A stretch of DNA of 64,000 nucleotides from Alphaproteobacteria bacterium PA2 (lineage in GTDB: Bacteria > Pseudomonadota > Alphaproteobacteria > Caulobacterales > Caulobacteraceae). Every line of letters begins with the position of its first letter. Positions within the stretch are counted from its first letter, which is position 1. The notes under the pieces were generated by a model. The model worked only from the letters and a program-made list of their open reading frames with translations. It searched no databases and was not told the DNA's origin. The translations under genes and the position numbers were made by a program. Location: assembly GCA_002256425.1 (NCBI GenBank), contig NKIZ01000001.1, forward strand, positions 496,001 to 560,000, in the 5' to 3' direction. Of this stretch, positions 55,734 through 64,000 are shown in pieces.

Positions 55734-57251
55734 TCAAAAGGATTTCGCCGTGTCAGGATTGCGATCGAGATTGCGGTCGCTCTGCCGCACCCGGGCCCGG
55801 ATGGTGAAGACCCCGTCCCCGGCCAGGACGCCGCCTCTGGCGAAAAGTCTGCCATTCTCCCAGTTGGACAGGCCCAGTTCCGGCCTGTCCAGGGCGTATT
55901 GTCCGTCCACCCAGCGGGTAAAGCCATCGCCGACAAATGGCGCATCGAGGCTGGCGAAGAAACGGGACTGGGCCTCAGCGTCCTCCGCGATCAGGCTGGC
56001 GCCAAACCTCGGGCTGTAGCGATTGAACAGGGCGATGGCGTGGTCGAGGTCGTCGACAATGGCCAGGGTAACCTCGGGCCTGTCTTCCCACTCCCATTCA
56101 GTCGCGAGGGCGGCTTCGGCAATCAGGTCATGCGGCGCATCCATGGCGACGCCTGGGCTCAAGACATGCAGCCGGTAACCCGACCGCCTCTGACCTGCCT
56201 CTTCCAGCGCTGCGAGGAAACGCGGAACCAGGTCCTGCGCACGGGAGCGGACAATGGCGCAGACATTGAGGGTGTTGCAGACCTTGCGGTCGAGGGAGTG
56301 ATAGACCGCGGCGAAGAAGCGATCGGCGTCAGCACTGTCATCCGCCACCATCCAGGCGCCGCCCGTGCCGTGCAGGCTGACCGGAACGCCGACTTGCCGG
56401 GCAATGGCGCCGAGCTGGGCGACGGCAGGCCCTGAGCCCCGCGCAACCGCGAGGGCCAGACGTCTGTCGCTGAACAGGGCCCAGCCTGCAGCGTGTTCCG
56501 CAGAGGCCACCAACCGCGCAGACCCGGCTGGCAGACCGGCTGACTGAAGGGCGGGATCCAGGGCGTGACGGACTATGGCCTGGGCTGTTCCAAGGGCGTC
56601 GGACCCGATCCGGAAGACCACGGTATTGCCGCCGCGGATCACGCCGGTAGCGTCGGCGAAGACATTGGGTCGGCCTTCAAAGACGAAGCCGACCACACCC
56701 AGCGGCGCCTTGACCTGCTCGATCTCCCAGCCCGAATGTGAGATGCGCTCAAGGACAGCGTCACGGCCGCCAGGCTGGTCCCGCCAGACCCGAAGCCCGG
56801 CGATCATGTCCCGCCGCATGTTGGCGTCGGCCTTCAGGCGGGTCGTGGAGCGACCTCTTTCCAACGCCCGGGCGACATCGCGACTGTTCGCCTCGGAGAT
56901 CTGCGCCCAGACGGCGTCGTCCTCCAGGGCTGTGGCGAAGAGATCAAAGAAGGCGGTGATCTGGGCATCGCTCACCGACGCCATCTGATGAAACGCCTGA
57001 TGCGCCTCAGTGACGGCCTGGCGGGCCAGTGCCTGAACGCCTGCCGGAATGTGCAGAAGGTCTCCGGTATCCTGAACGACCACAAGTTGGTCGCCGGGGG
57101 CGAAAGCCCTGGCAAGGTCGGCGCTGACCCGGGTGAAGCGGTCGCCGGAAAATGGTATCAACATACCGCTTTGCAGGGTCAGCAGGGCTTCGCCGCGCGC
57201 GCCCGTCTCTTCCTGCAAGTTTCCGCCCGTGTGGTCCAAGGTCGCCGCCAT
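55734..57251 (-). CDS. proA: Divergent gamma-glutamyl phosphate reductase (ProA-like)
   Basis: By position behind proB, this 505-residue protein should reduce glutamyl-5-phosphate to the semialdehyde in proline synthesis. ALDH-type elements are present: GVVGFVFEGRPNVFADATG, GGNTVVFRIGSDALGTAQ, and the catalytic Cys in DRKVCNTLNVCAIV, where standard ProA has the CNTVETLLV motif. It is about 85 residues longer than usual ProA, with an extra N-terminal domain (LLTLQSGMLIPFSGDRFTRV, FAPGDQLVVVQDTGDLLHIP). It may be a true ProA variant or a related dehydrogenase. Start ATG 57251 is chosen 19 nt after proB. Confidence 0.78.
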   Translation of the reverse strand: MAATLDHTGGNLQEETGARGEALLTLQSGMLIPFSGDRFTRVSADLARAFAPGDQLVVVQDTGDLLHIPAGVQALARQAVTEAHQAFHQMASVSDAQITAFFDLFATALEDDAVWAQISEANSRDVARALERGRSTTRLKADANMRRDMIAGLRVWRDQPGGRDAVLERISHSGWEIEQVKAPLGVVGFVFEGRPNVFADATGVIRGGNTVVFRIGSDALGTAQAIVRHALDPALQSAGLPAGSARLVASAEHAAGWALFSDRRLALAVARGSGPAVAQLGAIARQVGVPVSLHGTGGAWMVADDSADADRFFAAVYHSLDRKVCNTLNVCAIVRSRAQDLVPRFLAALEEAGQRRSGYRLHVLSPGVAMDAPHDLIAEAALATEWEWEDRPEVTLAIVDDLDHAIALFNRYSPRFGASLIAEDAEAQSRFFASLDAPFVGDGFTRWVDGQYALDRPELGLSNWENGRLFARGGVLAGDGVFTIRARVRQSDRNLDRNPDTAKSF

Positions 57252-57270
57252 ATGCTCACGTTGAGCCTTA

Positions 57271-59468
<2,198 letters not shown>

Positions 59469-59520
59469 CTAGAGCATGTTCCGATAAGTGGGAACCGGTT
59501 ATCGGATCGAAACATGCTCT
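59469..59520 (-). repeat. Dispersed palindromic element, copy 2 (before obgE)
   Basis: The 52-nt element has perfect 10-bp outer arms (AGAGCATGTT and AACATGCTCT) and inner arms CCGATAA and TTATCGG around GTGGGAACCGG. It is the inverted copy of the element at 17318-17364. Read towards obgE, its CTAG end lies 9 nt before the start codon, as in the zapE copy. Confidence 0.8.
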
Positions 59521-59547
59521 AACATCTTGAATTAGAGCCTTTTTGAT

Positions 59548-59573
59548 CCCCTGAGACGTTTAAGTCTCAAGGG
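59548..59573. repeat. Inverted repeat between GNAT gene and obgE
   Basis: TGAGAC-GTTTAA-GTCTCA (59552-59569) is a perfect 6-bp dyad, extended by CCC/GGG after one mismatch. With the element at 59469 it fills most of the 144-nt gap. No T-run lies on either side. It may be part of the same repeat family or an end structure of the GNAT mRNA. Confidence 0.4.
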
Positions 59574-59603
59574 AGAAGTCTCTAACACAGAGGAAGACGA
59601 AGG

Positions 59604-60119
59604 TCATGCCAGCCAGACCATCCAGCGTGATGGCACAATGTCTCCTCGGGCCTTGCTGACCGAAGGCGTCACCTGACCGGTATAGAGGAAGCCTGCCTTG
59701 CACAGGACCTCGCCCGATGCAGGATTGTCGACAAAGTGCCGCGCCGCCACATGGCGCCGGTTCCAGACCGACCTGGCCCAGCTCAGGGCGCCTCTCGCCG
59801 CTTCCGTGGCGAAGCCGCAGCCCCAATAGGGCTTGCCGATCCAGTAGCCAAGCTCCGCCCGCCGTCCCTCACCCTCGGAAAAGCCCACAGTCCCGATGGG
59901 GCCATGGTCCGGGTGGTCAATCACAAAGGTCTCATGGCTTGCATCGCGAAGGAACTGCTCAGCGTCCTCGATTCCATAGGGGTGGGGGATCGAGGTGGTC
60001 ATCCTGGCCACTTCGAAGTCGTTCAGCAGTTTGGCCAGACGGCCAGCGTCGTTCAGCCGTGGCGGTCTCAGTCGCAGGCTGGGCGTCTCGATGACGCTCT
60101 GGATCTCGAAGGGTCTCAT
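59604..60119 (-). CDS. GNAT N-acetyltransferase (RimJ/RimL type)
   Basis: This 171-residue acetyltransferase begins MRPFEIQSVIETPSLRLRPP and has the acetyl-CoA loop in GYWIGKPYWGCGFATEAARG, plus HVAARHFVDNPASGEVLCKA and GFLYTGQ, all typical of RimJ/RimL-like proteins that acetylate ribosomal or other N-termini. Gene order rplU-rpmA-GNAT-obg is common in Caulobacterales. The substrate is unknown. A terminator separates it from rpmA. Confidence 0.9.
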   Translation of the reverse strand: MRPFEIQSVIETPSLRLRPPRLNDAGRLAKLLNDFEVARMTTSIPHPYGIEDAEQFLRDASHETFVIDHPDHGPIGTVGFSEGEGRRAELGYWIGKPYWGCGFATEAARGALSWARSVWNRRHVAARHFVDNPASGEVLCKAGFLYTGQVTPSVSKARGDIVPSRWMVWLA

Positions 60120-60156
60120 CCTGACCTCCCGGCCCTCTCTGGGGGCCTTCAGAAAC

Positions 60157-60192
60157 GAAAAACGGGGAGCCCGGCGGTCCGGACTCCCCGTT
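60157..60192 (-). terminator. Rho-independent terminator of rplU-rpmA
   Basis: On the minus strand AACGGGGAG pairs with CTCCCCGTT, extended by CCGG/CCGG around a 4-nt loop, and is followed by a run of T (GTTTTTCG). It is about 50 nt after the rpmA stop. Confidence 0.85.
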
Positions 60193-60207
60193 TCGGGAGA
60201 TCTGTTC

Positions 60208-60226
60208 GGTCCGCCTGGGGCGGACC
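60208..60226 (-). terminator. Second hairpin after rpmA
   Basis: GGTCCGCC-TGG-GGCGGACC is a perfect 8-bp stem with a 3-nt loop, 17 nt after the rpmA stop. Without a T-run it may act together with the terminator at 60157-60192 or protect the mRNA end. Confidence 0.5.
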
Positions 60227-60242
60227 TGTAATTCAGGTTCGC

Positions 60243-60512
60243 CTAGCTAGCTGCAGCTTCTGCGGTGACCACATTCACGTAGGTGCGGTCGTCGCGCTTG
60301 GTCACGAACTTCACGGCGCCATGGGCGGTCGCAAAGAGGGTGTGGTCCACGCCCATGCCGACATTGTCGCCCGGGAAGAACTTCGTGCCGCGCTGGCGCA
60401 CGATAATGTTGCCGGCGATCACGGCTTCGCCGCCGAACTTCTTCACGCCGAGACGACGGCCCGCTGAGTCGCGGCCGTTACGGGATGAACCGCCAGATTT
60501 CTTGTGTGCCAT
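60243..60512 (-). CDS. rpmA: 50S ribosomal protein L27
   Basis: L27 reaches the peptidyl-transferase centre with its N-terminus. The 89-residue protein has the standard [20 protein letters not shown] and [36 protein letters not shown]. No N-terminal cleavage extension as in Firmicutes is present. It follows rplU by 31 nt, and the two are transcribed from the promoter at 61168. Confidence 0.98.
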   Translation of the reverse strand: MAHKKSGGSSRNGRDSAGRRLGVKKFGGEAVIAGNIIVRQRGTKFFPGDNVGMGVDHTLFATAHGAVKFVTKRDDRTYVNVVTAEAAAS

Positions 60513-60543
60513 CTTGGCCTCCTAAATTCGACGAGACCGACGC

Positions 60544-61098
60544 TTATTCAGCGTCGGACTTCTTGGCGGCAGCCTTCTTCGGCGCCGCCTTCTTGGCGGG
60601 AGCAGCTGCGCCTTCCGCGGCTTCAGCCTTCGGAGCGGCCTTGGCCTTGGCCGGAGCCTTGGCTTCAGCGACCGGCGCTGCAGCAGCTTCCAGAGTTGCA
60701 ATCACGTGGGTCAGGTTCCGGGCGCGGGCGTTCATCATGGCCTTGGTGGTCATGTCGACCACGCCGTCCCACTTGGCGCTCTTGCCAGCGCCTTCGATGG
60801 CCGTGACGCGCAGGACCGTTTCGGTCTGGCGATGGCCCTTGGTGCGACGATAGCCCTGACGGCGGATCTTCTTGAAGATCTTCACCTTCTCACCCTTGCG
60901 GGTTTCGACCAGGGTCGCGTTGACGGTGGCGCCGGCGACGGTGGGCTCACCCAGGGTGACGGCGTCGCCATCGCCCAGCATCAGCACTTCGCCGAACGCC
61001 ACATTGGCGCCGGGCTCGCCGTCGAGCTTCTCGACGACCATCACATCACCAGGTTGGACCCGGTATTGCTTTCCGCCGGTTTTAATCACCGCGTACAT
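60544..61098 (-). CDS. rplU: 50S ribosomal protein L21 with Ala/Lys-rich tail
   Basis: L21 binds 23S rRNA together with L20. Residues 1 to about 105 are the normal protein (MYAVIKTGGKQYRVQPGDVM, LVETRKGEKVKIFKKIRRQG, YRRTKGHRQTETVLRV). Beyond this about 80 residues form an extension: a possible helical segment (GVVDMTTKAMMNARARNLTH) and an Ala/Lys/Pro-rich tail. Such tails occur in Caulobacterales. The promoter and a leader with direct repeats lie upstream. Confidence 0.96.
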   Translation of the reverse strand: MYAVIKTGGKQYRVQPGDVMVVEKLDGEPGANVAFGEVLMLGDGDAVTLGEPTVAGATVNATLVETRKGEKVKIFKKIRRQGYRRTKGHRQTETVLRVTAIEGAGKSAKWDGVVDMTTKAMMNARARNLTHVIATLEAAAAPVAEAKAPAKAKAAPKAEAAEGAAAPAKKAAPKKAAAKKSDAE

Positions 61099-61167
61099 AA
61101 TTCGCGCCTTGGATACAGTGCAAAAAGGATTACGCCCGCGAGTTGGCCCGCGAGCGAGAAGCGCGGT

Positions 61168-61195
61168 CTTATACAGACCACCTGCGGCAAGTCAA
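61168..61195 (-). promoter_or_regulatory. Promoter of rplU-rpmA
   Basis: On the minus strand TTGACT (61195-61190) is followed after 16 nt by TATAAG (61173-61168). The leader before rplU is about 60-65 nt and contains two direct GCCCGCGAG repeats (+ strand, 61134 and 61146). Confidence 0.75.
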
Positions 61196-61211
61196 CGCGA
61201 ACCGGCGGGAT

Positions 61212-62612
61212 TCAGTCGGCGGCCCTGGACTCTTTTGACCCCGCTGCGGGGGATTTATCTGACTCCTGCTCCCAATGGGCGACAAGAGCCTGGCTGACGG
61301 CCTGCATGAAGGCGAGACGTTCAGAAACGGGGTTGTGGGTTCTCTGCAGGAAAACCGCCACGGCGTAGGTCCGACCGTCCGGGGCGGTGATCAGGCCAAC
61401 ATCATTGATTCCTATGGAGCTGCCCTGGAAATCCTGTCCGGTCCCGGTCTTGTGGGCTATGCGCCAGCCGTCTGGCAGTCCGCCCTTCAGGCGGTTCGGG
61501 CCAGTGGTCGCCCTGGCCATGGTGTCGAGCATCCAGCGGGTGGACTCCTTCGACAGCAGCTTTCCGGCCTGGAGACGGCCCAGGGCCACAGCCACTGAAC
61601 CGGGGCGCGCGCCGTCATAGGGCCGGGACAGATAGGCCTCCAGGGCCGCCTTTCGCGCTTCAGTCGGCAGATGCGCCCGGGCGGCGTTGAAGGCGCCATA
61701 GGGGGCCAGTTCAGGACTCCAGGTCAGCCCGGCGATATGGGCCTGGAGGTGACGCTCGTCTTCCGCCAGTGCAATGCCTTCGAGCCCCTTTTCGTGGAGC
61801 AAGCGACGGACAGCTCCCGGCCCTCCGGCCAGGGCCATCAGCTTGTCGTTTGCGGCATTGTCGCTTTCGATCAGGGCGCGCCTGAGCAGGTCTTCGACCG
61901 TGGTGGGAAAGCCTTCCGGCGTGATCAGATAGGATACGGGCTGATTGAAGACGCTCCTGTCGGACTCGGTCAGGACGACCGCGTCATCAAGACCGGCTGC
62001 GCCCCTGTCGATCGCCGACAGGGTTGTCAGGGCCACCCACAGCTTTGAAACGCTCTGCTGGGGAAAGGCCTCGTCGCCGCGGACATCGACCATCCAGTTG
62101 GCCGAGATGTCGACAATCGCCAGGCCGACGGTCTCGCCGAACGCCTCGGCGAGAGAGTCGAGATCCCGCTGCAAGGCTTCCGGGCCAGGCTTCGGGGCCT
62201 GAGCCGAGCTGTCCTTGACCGCCAGGAGCGTCGGCATGAGCCGGACAGGCTTTGGCGCCTTCAACTCCGCCGCTGTCTCCGGCGTGGGTAATTGTCCGGC
62301 GATGGCCGTGGCGCCGGCGAGGCTCGCCATGGTGACCAGGGGCCAGCGCAGTTCGAAGGTCTTGAGGGCGCCGCCTATGGCCATGTCTATCGCCGTATCC
62401 GGCAGGCCCCTCAGGCTTCGAAGCAGGCGTGCGGGAGCGGTAGCCACCCCGAGCCTGAGCCGGCCAAGGCCCTTGCTCCCGGCGACCACCAGGAGCCACC
62501 CGCCATCCGCCAGTTTCCAGAACAGACCTGCAGCAGCCCGCCTTGCCTTGCGGGCGAGGCTCCTCCGCACCTTGGGCGGGGCGGGCATGGGACTCAGGGT
62601 CTGACGACTCAT
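61212..62612 (-). CDS. Class A beta-lactamase-like serine hydrolase with N-terminal membrane helix
   Basis: This 466-residue protein has a basic N-terminus and hydrophobic segments (about residues 38-47 and 91-106), then a linker and, from about residue 145, a class A beta-lactamase domain. Active-site elements: Ser187 and Lys190 in QQSVSK, SDN at 250-252, a Glu166-like ExxL motif in EDERHLQ (Glu286), and the KTG triad in IAHKTGTG. Asn170 of class A is Gln here. The N-terminal 140 residues are unlike secreted beta-lactamases. It may be a beta-lactamase or a peptidoglycan-related hydrolase. Confidence 0.82.
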   Translation of the reverse strand: MSRQTLSPMPAPPKVRRSLARKARRAAAGLFWKLADGGWLLVVAGSKGLGRLRLGVATAPARLLRSLRGLPDTAIDMAIGGALKTFELRWPLVTMASLAGATAIAGQLPTPETAAELKAPKPVRLMPTLLAVKDSSAQAPKPGPEALQRDLDSLAEAFGETVGLAIVDISANWMVDVRGDEAFPQQSVSKLWVALTTLSAIDRGAAGLDDAVVLTESDRSVFNQPVSYLITPEGFPTTVEDLLRRALIESDNAANDKLMALAGGPGAVRRLLHEKGLEGIALAEDERHLQAHIAGLTWSPELAPYGAFNAARAHLPTEARKAALEAYLSRPYDGARPGSVAVALGRLQAGKLLSKESTRWMLDTMARATTGPNRLKGGLPDGWRIAHKTGTGQDFQGSSIGINDVGLITAPDGRTYAVAVFLQRTHNPVSERLAFMQAVSQALVAHWEQESDKSPAAGSKESRAAD

Positions 62613-62645
62613 GCCCTCCCTTGAGTCTTGATCCGGGGGCGCCCG

Positions 62646-63584
62646 TCAAGCGTCGCCGTTGGCCCGTACTTCAATTGTAATGTGGCTGAGCTCGGGAATG
62701 CCTTCCAGGCGACGCCGATAGGCCAGGGCCGGTTCAGGCGTCTCGGCCTGCAGGACGATAATCGCAGCGTGATGCCCGGGTCCCAAACGCCAGACGTGAA
62801 GGTCAATGACCTGGGCGCCATCCACGGTCAGCCTCTGCCTGATATCGTCCATCAGGGCTCGGGAGGGTGTGGCGTCCAGAAGGGCCGCGCCGGTCCGGCG
62901 CAAGAGCTTCCAGGCGAAGTGGCAGACCAGGACCGCGCCAGCCATGGCGGCGACAGGATCCGCCCAGGTCAGGTCCCACGCCCGGCCTGCCGCCAGACTC
63001 AGAATGGCCAGTCCCGAGACCACCGTGTCAGCCGTCAGATGCAGATGGGCTGCAGACAGGTTGAGGTCACCATCCGTATCCGGCCCTGCGGCCGCCTTCG
63101 GCTGCAGGATGCGCACGCAGAGCAGGTTGACCAGCAGGGCGAGGGCCGCCAGCTCCAGAGCGCCCACATAGGCGATCTCCTCGGGCTGGAAGACCCGCTG
63201 GAGGCTTTCAATACCGATCATCAGGCCTGTGGTCGCCAGGACCAGGCCATTGGCGAAGCCTACCAGATACCCCACCTTGCCTGTGCCGAAGGCAAGGCGG
63301 GAGTCCCGGGCGAAGGCGCGGGAAATGCCATAGGCCACGGCGGCAGCGGCCAGGACCACGATATGGGCCGCCAGATGCAGCCCGTTGGCGATCAGCGCCA
63401 TGGAATGAAAGACCATTCCCCCGATGATCTGGACGGCCATGGTGACCACGCAGATGGCGACCACCAGCCAGGTCCGCCGCTCATTGCGGGCATGGTCAGC
63501 GCCCAGATAGGCGCGATCATTGCGGAAGGTGTCCAGGGGAGGAGTTGTCGCCAGCGGGCTTGTCACGGAGATCTCAGGGGCCAT
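62646..63584 (-). CDS. Cation diffusion facilitator (DmeF-like) metal exporter
   Basis: This 312-residue protein has six hydrophobic helices (for example WLVVAICVVTMAVQIIGGMV, ALELAALALLVNLLCVRIL) and a short cytosolic C-terminal domain. TM5 keeps the metal motif HLHLTADTVVSGL (HxxxD). TM2 reads ALIANGLHLAAH, where DmeF proteins have Asp in place of the Asn. DmeF-like proteins export cobalt or nickel, sometimes zinc. The ATG at 63584 is chosen over a TTG at 63635. A possible Zur box lies upstream, shared with the divergent CobW gene. Confidence 0.82.
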   Translation of the reverse strand: MAPEISVTSPLATTPPLDTFRNDRAYLGADHARNERRTWLVVAICVVTMAVQIIGGMVFHSMALIANGLHLAAHIVVLAAAAVAYGISRAFARDSRLAFGTGKVGYLVGFANGLVLATTGLMIGIESLQRVFQPEEIAYVGALELAALALLVNLLCVRILQPKAAAGPDTDGDLNLSAAHLHLTADTVVSGLAILSLAAGRAWDLTWADPVAAMAGAVLVCHFAWKLLRRTGAALLDATPSRALMDDIRQRLTVDGAQVIDLHVWRLGPGHHAAIIVLQAETPEPALAYRRRLEGIPELSHITIEVRANGDA

Positions 63585-63604
63585 CAGGGGAGGGCGTCGC
63601 GGAA

Positions 63605-63621
63605 GTGTTATTGTGTAACAC
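63605..63621. promoter_or_regulatory. Candidate Zur box between metal exporter and CobW-type gene
   Basis: GTGTTA-TTGTG-TAACAC is a perfect 6-bp dyad with a 5-nt centre; TGTTATTGTGTAACA fits the Zur consensus TGTTATANNATAACA at most arm positions. It lies between a metal exporter and a CobW-type metallochaperone gene, both plausible Zur targets. Confidence 0.5.
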
Positions 63622-63690
63622 TGTTGATCGGTCAAGTCTCTGACGCCGGAGACTGTTCCCTCCCGGCCCTGGACGCATTACATGGGACCC

Positions 63691-64000
63691 ATGACCCAGA
63701 AGACACCCGTCACCGTTCTCACCGGCTATCTCGGCGCCGGAAAGACCACCTTGCTGAACCGCATCCTCTCGGAAGACCATGGCAAGCGCTACGCTGTCAT
63801 CGTCAATGAATTCGGGGAAATCGGCATCGACAATGACCTTATCGTCGGCGCCGACGAAGAGGTCTTTGAAATGAACAATGGCTGCGTCTGCTGCACGGTG
63901 CGCGGCGACCTGATCCGCGTTCTGTCGGGCCTGATGAAGCGCAAGGGCGGCTTTGACGCCATTATCGTCGAGACCACGGGACTGGCCGACCCAGGCCCGG
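63691..64000 (+). CDS. CobW/COG0523 family metal-chaperone GTPase, 3' part missing
   Basis: Only the first 103 codons are in the window; the gene runs off the right edge. It shows Walker A in [34 protein letters not shown] and the metal-binding [14 protein letters not shown] (CxCC). COG0523 proteins deliver zinc or cobalt to target enzymes under metal limitation. The ATG at 63691 gives [10 protein letters not shown], the common N-terminus; an in-frame ATG at 63682 is also possible. The likely Zur box upstream suggests zinc-starvation control. Confidence 0.9.
   Translation, partial: MTQKTPVTVLTGYLGAGKTTLLNRILSEDHGKRYAVIVNEFGEIGIDNDLIVGADEEVFEMNNGCVCCTVRGDLIRVLSGLMKRKGGFDAIIVETTGLADPGP

Overview
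The window is about two thirds G+C, tightly packed and chromosomal. It looks like a member of the Caulobacteraceae (Caulobacter/Phenylobacterium type, Alphaproteobacteria). The signs are a DivL-type kinase with tyrosine at the phospho-acceptor position, a full CtrA box (TTAA-N7-TTAAC), an alphaproteobacterial LexA site (GTTC-N7-GTTC) in front of mmcB, an AtpD with an Ala/Lys/Pro-rich N-terminal extension, a short AtpC, and RegB/RegA. I see no tRNA, rRNA, CRISPR array, insertion sequence or prophage. No gene-free stretch exceeds 300 bases; the longest is 41532-41821.

Layout. 1-2.3 kb: a TetR-controlled hydrolase/quinone reductase operon and a small Cys-rich secreted protein. 2.5-10.5 kb: recR, a TPR-sulfotransferase, a TonB-dependent receptor, YceI, a cytochrome b561-YceI fusion and a threonylcarbamoyl-AMP synthase. 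10.5-15.5 kb: an FAD-linked oxidase, YaaA, 3-hydroxybutyrate dehydrogenase, a membrane AraC regulator and a sterol-desaturase-like hydroxylase. 15.5-18.5 kb: a PadR / DUF1700 / adhesin-like three-gene module, then zapE. 18.4-24.1 kb: an MFS transporter, a sphingosine-phosphate-lyase-like enzyme, an SbtA-like permease, two LysR regulators and an I78 inhibitor. 24.3-29.3 kb: sdhCDAB, a ferredoxin reductase and a FdVI-like ferredoxin. 29.4-33.6 kb: a lower-G+C atypical kinase gene, divL and two small genes. 33.7-41.5 kb: lipocalin, mmcB, regA/regB/Sco, a PHB depolymerase, a metallopeptidase and a PBP1A. 41.8-49.3 kb: CC_3452-like protein, atpHAGDC, a periplasmic protein and a DUF4386 protein. 49.2-61.1 kb, minus strand: a hydrolase, then rppH, polysaccharide deacetylase, ctpA, envC-like, rlmH, rsfS, nadD, proA, proB, obgE, GNAT, rpmA and rplU. 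61.2-64 kb: a class A beta-lactamase-like enzyme, a CDF metal exporter and the start of a CobW GTPase.

How the genes work together. Housekeeping energy and redox genes (sdh, atp, RegBA-Sco) and PHB turnover (3-hydroxybutyrate dehydrogenase, PhaZ) form one theme. Envelope growth and division (DivL, ZapE, PBP1A, CtpA, EnvC-like, Obg) forms another. No clearly new defence or mobile system is visible. The least explained items are the atypical kinase gene with foreign composition beside divL, the PadR/DUF1700/adhesin module with three 17-bp-spaced operator repeats, and a dispersed palindromic element placed 9-10 nt before the start codons of both zapE and obgE.
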